DNA of 64,000 nt. Origin: Caenorhabditis remanei. Lineage: Eukaryota > Nematoda > Chromadorea > Rhabditida > Rhabditidae. Location of the stretch: contig NC_071330.1 in assembly GCF_010183535.1 (NCBI RefSeq), forward strand, positions 1,373,217-1,437,216. Reading direction: 5' to 3'. A program made the translations under genes and the position numbers. This document shows, piece by piece, positions 21,617 to 33,600 of the stretch; position 1 is the first letter of the stretch, and each line of letters begins with the position of its first letter. Below the pieces are notes generated by a model. The model searched no databases. It saw only the letters and a program-made list of their open reading frames with translations, and was not told where the DNA came from.

Positions 21617-24600
21617 ATGCGATTTTTCACAGTTATTCTTATTTCTTGGATATTCTTCTTCCCTTCAAATGCTTCTAACCTCGTAGAAGACATCACAGAC
21701 AAGGAGGAAGCATCAAACGACGATCATCTGCAGACGTAATCTGGATTTTCAAATTTCAGCACCACACAAAATTATGAGTAATTCCAGATTCCCCACACCT
21801 CCACCCATCGGAACAACCACCTCCACTGCAGACGCACTTTTCACGAGAATGAATGAGATTTTGAGGAAAGAGGACAAAGAAAAATCACAAAATTTTCAAG
21901 TTTTCACTGAAAAAGTGCGATTTTTTCAAAATTTTAAAAAAATTATAGGTAAATATTGAAATTCCAGGACCTAGTGGCGAATTCCAATACAAATCCATAT
22001 TTCTCAACGACTCGGAAGCCGAAAAATCGATCAGATTCATCGCAAAAAGCACGGGATCCAGACTCACAACATAACCAAGTTATAGCAGGGATTCCAGACT
22101 TGAGTAAGATATATTTTCGCGTCAAAGGAGCGCCAGACATTCCCACTGAAATTCATTATTGGAAAATTTTAAATTTTGCAAAAATTGGGCTAAAAATGGC
22201 TTCAAATGAACTCGATTGGCGTATCCCACAGAAAACGCGCCGATGGCGCGCCAAACTTAGTAGGTAGATGTCTATTATGTAGAACCTGTTTGACAACTTG
22301 CCATACTTAGTAAGTGTTTCTGCAAACTTTTTTATTTTGCTCAAAAATTGATAAAAATTGCGTTACATGAACTGGTTTCAGGGTACCAACAAGAAACCGC
22401 GCCGGAGGCGCGCCAGACTAACCAGATTTATGTGTAGTACATAGAATCCGTCTAGGGTTTTGTCGTACCTTAGTAAACACTTGAGCAAATTTTCCATTTT
22501 GTTCAAAAATTGATAAAAATGGCTTTTCGTGAACTCGATTGACGTAGCTAAAGGAAAACGCGCCGGAGGCGCGCCAGACTTACCAGATTTATGTGTATTA
22601 TATAGAACATGTAAGAGATCTTGCCCTACCTTAGTAATAATTTCGGCAAGTTAAAAAAAATTTGCCCAAAAATGGCTTCAGATGAACTCAAACGTAGTAG
22701 TAAAAAGAAAACGCGCCGCAGGCGCCCCAGCCTGGCGGAATATGTGTATTACCTTGCAAAGATCTTTGACAAAAGTTTCCAATCGCGTGATCACAAAAAA
22801 CGCGCCGAAGACACGCCAGACTTTGCTGTTTTTACTAATCCACTGAAATTTCGAAAATTGGCTACCGTAACCCATCGTGTTTATCAGTAGAGCGCACTTA
22901 CTCCACACCCCAAACTCTCCTTTTTGCTTACAGGTGATCCATGCTTCCGTCGATACGAGAACTCGATAATCGTGAACGCTCAACCATACGAAAGACGCTC
23001 ATCGACGGGATTAATTCACTGCAAATCGCACTGTCTCAATAGCCAAATCGGTGTTTATAGTTGTCGATCGTTCGTTTATGACAATGTGAATCGGGTGAGT
23101 AGTAGTGCTTTGATGGGGGGGGAGGAGGAGGAGACGGTTTTTGAGAGAAGCGGGGCATGGATGGAAACAAAAAGAAGACTTGTCAAGCGGAGGGGTGGAC
23201 TGAGCCACTCTTGAAATGATAGTAATGCCCATGCTTGCAAATCGGGCAGAAACGGGGCCGACACGAGCCGGAGCGTAACTCGCTTCGAATTGAGTTGTTT
23301 TAGCTGAAAAATATACCAAAATGTAGATCTCGACGAGTTCTATCTCCGTGACCCACTACGGGCCGCATGACTATTCTTTCATTTGCCGCGGGCCATTCTA
23401 GCCCGGCCCGCGGCATATTAAGGAATAGCCACCCGGCCCGTAGTGGATCACGGACATAGAACTCGTCGAGATCTACATTTTGGTATATTTTTCGGCTCAT
23501 AATATTGCGTTTTAAAGCGAGTTACGTGCCGGCCCGTGTCGGCCCGTTTCGGTCCGGTTTGCAAGTATGGTAATAATGCGCTTGGACAGGTGATGGGCAG
23601 CTACTGGGCAGGTAATGCGCGGCGATGGGCAGTCGATGCGCGAAGGTGGGCAGCTGTGACGCGAGATCAGGCATGAGTTGGGGCAGGCGGCGCTAGGAAT
23701 GGGCAGCTACTGGACAGGCAATTCGCGGGGATCGGGCCCCGCAAACTGCCCTATGATAGCGCAGTTCGCCCATCAATTACGTGAGTGATGCCCCTAGCAG
23801 AGTTGCATGGAAGAAATTTCCTTTTCGGAAATTTGAAATGCCCGGAATAAAAAGTTATTTTTAGAAGACGATTTTCATAGCATCTTCAACTTACTCCAAG
23901 AGATTACTGACGCTTTAGCAGTTCAAATTCTTACTGTAGCTCAAAGGGGCACACAGGAATGCGAGGCGTAAGAACGCGGAACCGCTCTCCGTTGCACAAC
24001 GGTTGGCACGGTGACAAATTCAAATTTTACGTTTATTTGTTGTAGCTTTCAGTATAATCCGCGACGCGCACGCAACGCGACTCGGAATAAATTCAAATGT
24101 TTTCGTTGCGGACTTTACGCTTCACACTGCTGAGGGCGCTTAGCAAAAAAAAATTTCAAAAATTGCTCAGTCGTTTTCTACCAATAAAATTTATAAAATT
24201 CTCCTAAAATGCGAAAAAATCTTGAAATGGCGGAAAACGGAAGGCACGGCAGTCCGAGGCGTAAGGTCCGAAACGAACGTATTTGATTTTTTTTTCGAGT
24301 CGCGTTGCGTGCGCGTCGCGGTTTCTATCGAAAGAAACGACAAATAAACATAGAATTTCTTGGCGCTCAGCCAAGTCTTTTTTGGCACCGTGGCAACCGT
24401 TGTGCGCCTTCCGACTTCCGTTTTTCTAAAAACTATTTCCGCACAGCTCTGCACACCAAAATTTTAAATTTACCATTTTCATTAGAAAACAACATTTTAA
24501 AACCATCAGTTTTCAGGTGTGTGATCTCTTCGCTCATGTTGGAGACCAAGCGCCCGCCCGTCTTCTAAAATTCCAAACCCGTGACTACTTCGAACCAACC

Positions 24601-27600
24601 GATATCGTTCATTGCCTCTCTCTCATCAACTCTGTGTCTCGATCCACTAATGAAGACTCGGATTCTGAAGAGATCTCCCCACCAAGTCCTCCACCGTCCG
24701 CTCCAATTATAGCACTGGCCACGAATACTGATAAGCGAGATGAGGATGAGACAGAGAGTGTGACAACTGAAAAGATAGAGGATATAACAGTTTCATCGAC
24801 GTCTTCTGAAATCTCTCCGGATGACAATTGTCCACGTGGAAAACAATCGACATTTTTGAGAACTGAGGGATTCGAGTTGTTCAAGCACGACGAACAGGAG
24901 ATGGTTGTGGATGATGTGGCAGAGTGTGCGAAGGCGTGTATTGAGAATAAGGTGAGTGCCTTTGGGAGGGGATTAAGCTCCGCCCCCAAAACAGAAGTCA
25001 GAACACATTTTACCGGCCGCCGGACCCTTTTTCACAGGTACCGTACCCGAATCGCGCGAAAAGTGTCTACCAGATAAAAATTTAAATTGCAAGCGCGCTT
25101 TACTGATGAACGGGACGATTACGGAAGAGGTGTTCAGGGTTCCATGCCAAGGCTGGCGTGCATTTGGCGCGATTACTCGTGCTGGCGTGGAAGCTCCCGT
25201 CAAAGTTCTTAGTTATTGCCGAAATGTGGTGTTTGTGGACTTTGAATTCAATGCCCCGCCCCCAAAACAGGAGTCACGGAACAGATTTTCATGTCAGACG
25301 AAAAAAACTGCGATTTCAAAGGTTGCGCGAAAAGCGTGCAGTTTAGAAGTGTCGGGGTCTGATATTCAAGTAAAAGTTTAAGACAATATTGTAAAATAAT
25401 TTTTTGGTAAATTTCACCAAGCTTTGGTAAATTTCACCAAAAATTTACCGGTAAATTACCGAAAAGTGATTAGAACTGCGCTCAACCGCCCAAATAATTA
25501 CCGGTACGAATAAGAACCGTCAACACGTTGAGGCCCATGCTACCTATGCAAACGCGCTCTGAAAAAGACGTGGTCCGCAATACGTGGCGATGAGCATTAG
25601 AATCTATTTTCCTACAGAACATTTTAGGATTCGTGAAAATATTTTCATTTGCACGTAGTTTCTCGTTAGAGCGTGTTCGCATAGGTAGCCTGGTCCTCAA
25701 CGTGCGTCAAACAACCCAGATCTAATCGCTTTAATATAACGTTTAAACATCTATTAATCGATTCCTGTTGTCTCTTTTCCTCTGCGCTTCTTCATTTCTC
25801 ACGCTATTTCTTTGAGTTTCGGTAGAGCGCTGTTGCAAGAGATTTATAACCACAATAAGCCATAGTCTCTTCTCTTTTCCCGGATTCTTATAGGTGCAAG
25901 TTGAAAACAAAGAACAGAATATATCCTAAGTCTCTTTATTTGGAATGATAGTATAAAATAATATAACAGACAGAAATGACGAGATTACATAGATTAAATA
26001 AAGATTCTGGAAGCCCGGGGGCTATCACAGAAGACGAGTGAAGGAAGAGACTTATGATTAATTGATATTGATGGAGAGCGCTTAGTTTCCCTCGAAGATC
26101 TCCTTTGGTGGATGAACCCATCCATCGGCCTCATCGAAGAAGTTGGCCTCTGGTTTACACTCGACTCCAAAGTAAGCGGCGATCTCCTCAATTGACAAAA
26201 CCTCGACCTTCTTCGCGATAACGAATCCGATGCAGTGCATGAAGTCGGTGCACTCCAAGAAGTTGGCCAACTCGATGATCGACTTGAGCTCTTCCAAATC
26301 CATAGCATTCGCCTCTGGGAAGTCCTCTGGCTTCGTGTCCCATGAGTCTTCAGCTGGCTTGATGTATTTCAGAATATGAGAGAACAAGAATTCCCCTGAT
26401 TTCTGTGGGAATGGAATATCGATTGGAGCATCTACAATTGTATCCTCGGTTTCCCAATTGCCGTTCTAAAAGAGAATATTGATTAATTATTGATTTTTGG
26501 TTTTTTAAACTTACATCTGCCTCGATGGCTCTTGCAATAGCCGGACATTTCTTGATCACTTCTCCACTCTTGAGATCCACAGGCTTATCGGAGTTCTTGA
26601 AGTTGATTTTAATCTCAGTCACCGGCATGACTACAGTAGTCGTGAGAACTTGGAGAAATACGGAAATAGGGGGATAGAGAAGACTCAGGGAATACGGCAG
26701 CTTGGGTCTCGAGTGGAAAACGCGCGATGGGGGTTCTGGGAAGATAAGGTGAGTGCGTTTGGGAGAGGGAAGATAACTAAAATAAAGCCCCACCCCTAAA
26801 ACAGAAGTTAGAACACAATTTTCCTGTCGGACCCTTCTTCACAGGTACCGTACCCGAATCGCGCGAAAAGTGTGTACCAGATTAAAACTCAAAGTGCGCC
26901 CTACTGATGAACGAATACGGTAGAGGTGATGGGGGCATCGTGCCAACGCTGGCGTGCATTTGGCGCGATTACTCGTGCTGGCGTGGAAGCTCCCGTCAAA
27001 GTTCTTAGATATTGCCGAAATGAGATGTTTGCGGACTTTGAATTTGATGCCCCGCCCCCAAAACAGGTGTCACAGAACAGATTTTTCTTGTCAGACAAAA
27101 AAAATCTGCGCTTTGAAAGGTTGTGCGAAAACCGTGCAGTTTTTAAGTGTCGGGGTCTAATATTCAAGTAAAAGTCCGCAAACACCAATATTGTTAGATT
27201 GACGGAATTTGAATAGAAAAACGATGCAAAACTTTCAAATTTGTGAACCAGGGGGGCACGACGACCAGCAATAGGGCGTTCTTACCGTAACCTAATACAG
27301 CTGATTAAGACCATTCCTAGTCCTGATCCACTATCACAACACAGTTTTCGGTGCTGTGATCGGCGCTGCCGGTAATCAGGACTACCTAAAATAGAACTGC
27401 CCGGACTAGAACTGGTACGAATAAGCTAGTACTAGCTTTATTTCGACAGTTGCATCTTGCACCAAACTCCCCTTGTCTCTTTTCCCCTCTTTTCCTCTGC
27501 GTCTCTCAATTTCCCACGCAATTTCTCTCAGCTTCGATAGAGCGCGGTTGCAAGAGATTTATATCCCCAATAAGTTAGTTTCTAGCTTTCCGGATTCTAA

Positions 27601-30600
27601 TAAGTGAATATATCATAAGTCTCTTTATTTGGAATAAAAATCAGGTAGTTTACGACATTTACACAAAAAAACACAAAAATAATGAGATTAAATAAAGATT
27701 CTGGAAGCCCGGGGGGCTATCACAGATGACGAGTGAAGGAAGAGACTTATGATTAATCGATAATTCGGGAGAGCGCTTAGTTTCCCTCGAAGATCTCCTT
27801 TGGTGGATGAACCCATCCATCGGCCTCATCGAAGAAGTTGGCCTCTGGTTTACACTCGACTCCAAAGTAGGCGGCGATCTCCTCAATTGACAAAACCTCG
27901 ACCTTCTTCGCAATGACGAATCCGATGCAGTGCATGAAGTCGGTGCACTCCAAGAAGTTGGCCAACTCGATGATCGACTTGAGCTCATCGAGATCCATAG
28001 CATTCGCCTCTGGGAAGTCCTCTGGCTTCGTGTCCCATGAGTCCTCGGCTGGCTTGATGTATTTCAGAATATGAGAGAACAAGAATTCCCCTGATTTCTG
28101 TGGGAATGGAATATCGATTGGAGCATCTACAATTGTATCCTCGGTTTCCCAATTGCCGTTCTAAAGGAATATTGATTAATTATTGATTTTTGGTTTTTTC
28201 AAACTTACATCCGCCTCGATGGCTCTTGCAATAGCTGGACATTTCTTGATCACTTCTCCACTTTTGAGATCCACAGGCTTATCAGAGTCCTTGAAGTTGA
28301 TTTTGATCTCAGTAACTGGCATGACTACAGTAGTCTTGAGAACTTGGGGAAATACGGGAGTATGGGGAGGGATGGGGTGTGGGGGATAGACAAGACAAGG
28401 AGAGAGAAGACTCAGGGAATACAGGAATAGACAAGAAAGGAGAGCACAAAGTCACCACAAATCGAGAGATGAGATGAGATGAATGAATGAGGGAATACCT
28501 GCCTCCTTACATACCCTTTGGGCAGATGGGTACGCAGCTTGGGTCTCGAGTGGAAAACGCGCGAAGGGGGTTCTGGGAAGATAAGGTGAGTGCGTTTGGG
28601 AGAGGGAAGATAACTAAAATAAAGCCCCACCCCTAAAACAGAAGTTAGAACACAATTTTCCTGTCGGACCCTTCTTCACAGGTACCGTACCCGAATCGCG
28701 CGAAAAGTGTGTACCAGATTAAAACTCAAAGTGCGCCCTACTGATGAACGATTACGGTAGAGGTGATTGGGGCATCGTGCCAAGGCTGGCGTGCATTTGG
28801 CGCAATTACTCGTGCTGGCGTGGAAGCTCCCGTCAAAGTTCTTAGATATTGCCGGAATGAGATGTTTGCGGACTTTGAATTTGACGCCCCGCCCCCAAAA
28901 CAGGTGTCACAGAACAGATTTTTCTTGTCAGACGAAAAAAATCTGCGTTTTGAAAGGTTGTGCGAAAACCGTGCAGTTTTGAAGAGTCGGGGTCTGATAT
29001 TCAAGTAAAAGTCCGCAAACACCAAGACAATATTGTTAGATTGACGGAATTTGAATAGAAAAACGATGCAAAACTTTCAAATTTGTGAACCAAGTGGGAA
29101 TGACGAGCAGCAATAGGGCGTTCTTACCGTAACCTAATACAGCTGATTAACATCATTCCTAGTCCTGATCTGTTATCACAACACAGTTTTCGGTGCTGTG
29201 ATTGGCGCTGCCGGTAATCAGGACTACCTAAAGTAGAACTGCCCGGACTAGAACTGGTACGAATAAGCTAGTACTAGCTTTATTTCGACAGTTGCATCTT
29301 GCACCAAACTCCCCTTGTCTCTTTTCCCCTCTTTTCCTCTGCGTCTCTCAATTTCCCACGCAATTTCTCTCAGCTTCGATAGAGCGCGGTTGCAAGAGAT
29401 TTGTAACCCCAATAAGTTAGTTTCTAGCTTTTCGGATTCTAATAAGTGAATATATCATAAGTCTCTTTATTTGGAATAAAAATCAGATAGTTTACGACAT
29501 TTACACAAAAAAACACAAAAATAATGAGATTAAATAAAGATTCTGGAAGCCCGGGGGGCTATCACAGATGACGAGTGAAGGAAGAGACTTATGATTAATC
29601 GATAATTCGGGAGAGAGCGCTTAGTTTCCCTCGAAGATCTCCTTTGGTGGATGAACCCATCCATCGGCCTCATCGAAGAAGTTGGCCTCTGGTTTACACT
29701 CGACTCCAAAGTAGGCGGCGATCTCCTCAATTGACAAAACCTCGACCTTCTTCGCAATGACGAATCCGATGCAGTGCATGAAGTCGGTGCACTCCAAGAA
29801 GTTGGCCAACTCGATGATCGACTTGAGCTCATCGAGATCCATAGCATTCGCCTCTGGGAAGTCCTCTGGCTTCGTGTCCCATGAGTCTTCAGCTGGCTTG
29901 ATGTATTTCAGAATATGAGAGAACAAGAATTCCCCTGATTTCTGTGGAAATGGAATATCGATTGGAGCATCTACAATTGTATCCTCGGTTTCCCAATTGC
30001 CGTTCTAAAAGAGAATATTGATTAATTATTGATTTTTGGTTTTTTAAACTTACATCTGCCTCGATGGCTCTTGCAATAGCTGGACACTTCTTGATCACTT
30101 CTCCACTTTTGAGATCCACAGGCTTATCAGAGTCCTTGAAGTTGATTTTGATCTCAGTAACTGGCATGACTACAGTAGTCTTGAGTTATTAGGGAAATAC
30201 GGGAATATGGGGGATAGAGAAGACTCAGGGAATACAGGAATAGACAAGAAAGGAGAGCACAAAGTCACCACAAATCGAGAGATGAGATGAGATGAATGAA
30301 TGAGGGAATACCTGCCTCCTTACATATCCTTTGGACAGATGGGTACGCAGCTTGGGTCTCGAGTGGAAAACGCGCGAAGGGGGTTCTGGGAATACTGCCT
30401 ATGGGAATCTAGGGTATCGACTTGTGAGGAGGTGAAGAGAGAGAAAGGGAAAATCGAGATTTAGGAGACAATCATACTGTAGATCTCACAAGGGAAGTCT
30501 TTGGAGACGCCATTTTCAAAAGACCTATAAACTTTGTTCCAGGTATTTTCGACCACGTGGAGTCCATTTCTGCAGTCAAAACCTGCTAAATTTCTGTTCG

Positions 30601-33600
30601 AGCCGAGTTATGAGCTCTCAAACTTTTCAAATACTCAGGCCTGTTCACATGGAATTCCAGATCGGTGGTATATACGCCATCGTACGGTTCCATTTGTTCT
30701 CCAGCGGTTTACCTGTGCTCGTACGATGCAAAAATGAGAATATCGTGCGTATACTTCTTGTCGATTTGAAATTCCACGGGAAAAAGCGTATCCACATGAA
30801 AAGTTTGGGAGCTCATATCTCGGCTCACAGAGACATTTAGCAGGTTTTGACTGCAGAAATGGATTCATCGTGGTCGAAAATACCTGTAACCAAATTTATG
30901 GATCGCTTGAAAGTGGTGTCTCTAAAGACTTCCCTTGTGAGATCTACAGTATGATTGTCTCCTAAATCTCGATTTTCCCTTTTTCTTTTTTTACCTCCTC
31001 ACTCAATAGCATCGAGCCGATAACCTAGATTCCCATAGGCAGTATTCCCAGAACCCCCATCGCGCGTTTTCCACTCGAGACCCAAGCTGCGTACCCATCT
31101 GTCCAAAGGGTATGTAAGGAGGCAGGTATTCCCTCATTCATTCATCTCATCTCATCTCTCGATTTGTGGTGACTTTGTGCTCTCCTTTCTTGTCTATTCC
31201 TGTATTCCCTGAGTCTTCTCTCTCCTTGTCTTGTCTATCCCCCACACCCCATCCCTCCCCATACTCCCGTATTTCCCTAATAACTCACGACTACTGTAGT
31301 CATGCCAGTTACCGAGATCAAAATCAACTTCAAGGACTCTGATAAGCCTGTGGATCTCAAAAGTGGAGAAGTGATCAAGAAATGTCCAGCTATTGCAAGA
31401 GCCATCGAGGCAGATGTAAGTTTAAAAAAACCAAAAATCAATAATTAATCAATATTCCTTTAGAACGGCAATTGGGAAACCGAGGATACAATTGTAGATG
31501 CTCCAATCGATATTCCATTCCCACAGAAATCAGGGGAATTCTTGTTCTCTCATATTCTGAAATACATCAAGCCAGCTGAAGACTCATGGGACACGAAGCC
31601 AGAGGACTTCCCAGAGGCGAATGCTATGGATCTCGATGAGCTCAAGTCGATCATCGAGTTGGCCAACTTCTTGGAGTGCACCGACTTCATGCACTGCATC
31701 GGATTCGTCATTGCGAAGAAGGTCGAGGTTTTGTCAATTGAGGAGATCGCCGCTTACTTTGGAGTCGAGTGTAAACCAGAGGCCAACTTCTTCGATGAGG
31801 CTGATGGATGGGTTCATCCACCAAAGGAGATCTTCGAGGGAAACTAAGCGCTCTCTCCCGAATTATCGATTAATCATAAGTCTCTTCCCTTCACTCGTCT
31901 TCTGTGATAGCCCCGGGCTTCCAGAATCTTCTATTAAGCTCGTTATTTCTGTGTTTTTTTGTGTAAATGTCGTAAACTACCGATTTTCATTCCAAATAAA
32001 GAGACTTATGATATATTCTGTCCTTTGTTTTCAACTTGCACCTATAAGAATCCGGGAAAAGAGAAGAGACTGTGACTTATTGGGGTTATAAATTTCTTGC
32101 AACCACAAATATTAATTAAATATAAGGAAAACTCTTCAATAAATGTTTTCCCAAAGTTTCAGGTCAATCCGACCAATTTGAAAAAAGTTAGGACCGAAAA
32201 ACCAAAACTTCATATCCTATTGAGCGGTACTGTATCTATGTAGAGCACATCGAAATCAACTATTTGAAATGCTGATTAACTTCGAATTATTGATTGAGTT
32301 ATAGCACATATCCGTTTAAGAAGGGGGAGGAGGCACTATGAGGTTCAGAAGTGTCCGAAATACGTGTCACATGACGTCATAACGTGGAGAAACATACAGA
32401 AATCTGAGGGTCACCCACACGAAAGTCTCTCGGATTAAATTTTCCCACGGGGATTTTAATACAGTCATACCATCTAGGAGTACAGTAATGCTTTGTCAAA
32501 GTCATGCCATTATTTTCCAGATCAACGGAGTCGAGTTGAAATGCAAAAGTTTCGACTTCCTAACGACTACATCCACGTGTTCATTCACTTCGGAAGCGGC
32601 TGTTCCCGTTGGAAATGGCCAGTTGAAGCAGAGGGAAGAAGCGTCGTATCATGAGAAGATTTGTGTTTCCAAGAGTTTTGTGGAGTGAGTGATTTTGCGT
32701 TTTGAATCGCCAAAAGAGCACTTGCGAACCGGGCCAAACCTGTAATTCAATCGGAACGTAATATTATTAGCTCGGCACACTTCTTACAACTGCGCTCTAC
32801 CGAAACCGAAAAAAAATAGTGTGAGAAATTGAGGGACTTAGAGGAAAAGTGACATTTCCGAAGGAGTGCAGTTGTAAGAACTGCGCCAAACTAATATGAG
32901 CCGAAAAATATATCAAAATGTAGATCTCGACGAGTTCTATGTCACTGATCTACTCTGACGCCGTGTGTTAATGTGCTGGATTAAGACGACTTTTTGACAT
33001 TTCAGCCCCGCCGGGATAGGTCAGTGACATAGATCTCGTCGAGATCTACAATTTGGTATGTTTTTCAGCTCATCACTTTGAGTTTGAACGGAGTTACAGT
33101 ATTGGCAATGAAGAATGCAACACTTGAAATTTTTAGTAGTTTTTAGAAAATGTCCAACTTTGAAAGCGTGTCACAGCCTTAATAATTGTCTCACAATATA
33201 GATTTTTAATGGATCATACAGATGAAAAGTATTGCTCCATTTTTGTAGTTGACAACATTTTGTTAGCTCCGCCCACTTTTGAGATATGCGCCTTTGAAAC
33301 CAGCAGTGAAAAACAACGCGTTTTCTTGCTTACCATCTTTAAAGGCGCATTTCTCAAAAGTGGGCGGAGCCAACAAAAAGTTGTCAACTACAAACATGAA
33401 GCTCTACTTTTGATCTATACACTCAATAAGAAATCAATATTGTGTGACAATTATTGAGGACGTGAACGCTTTCAAAGTTGACGATTTTTCACTGAAAACT
33501 GCAATAGGCGCGCTCCTTCACAACAAACAATCCCATAATTCCACTACAAATAGTATCAATCAATCATTCTCTATTTCCAGATCCTGCCCATCCACCTTCT

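Larger units (their letters stand above)
24946..30400. repeat. Three-unit tandem segmental duplication (~1.8 kb) inside a host intron
   Basis: Each unit starts with the edge of PAN exon 5 and its donor (ATAAGGTGAGTGC at 24947, 26744 and 28581). It continues through about 430 bases of intron (GTACCGTACCCGAATCGCGC, GATTACTCGTGCTGGCG) and a spacer, then ends with a minus-strand Skp1-like gene. Units 2 and 3 are almost identical, including the 27250-27600/29090-29460 spacer. Unit 1 differs in its spacer and lacks a stretch present upstream of the other two genes. Confidence 0.9.
29390..32105. repeat. 2.7 kb palindrome carrying Skp1-like copies C and D
   Basis: Left and right arms mirror each other about a centre near 30735. 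The ATGs at 30167 and 31302, the stops at 29621 and 31847, the CGTTTTCCACTCGAGACCCAAG stretches at 30350 and 31070, and the inner GACTGCAGAAATGGA/TCCATTTCTGCAGTC stretches at 30565 and 30850 are all symmetric. The outer ends reach the poly(A) regions. The inner spacer carries a GAGCCGAGTTATGAGCTC foldback similar to 60505-60645. Confidence 0.9.

Noticed and set aside
21736..21759. 24-base intron in the PAN gene
   Set aside because: Too short for a nematode intron and gives a frame stop; using the next acceptor at 21787 makes a 52-base intron in phase.
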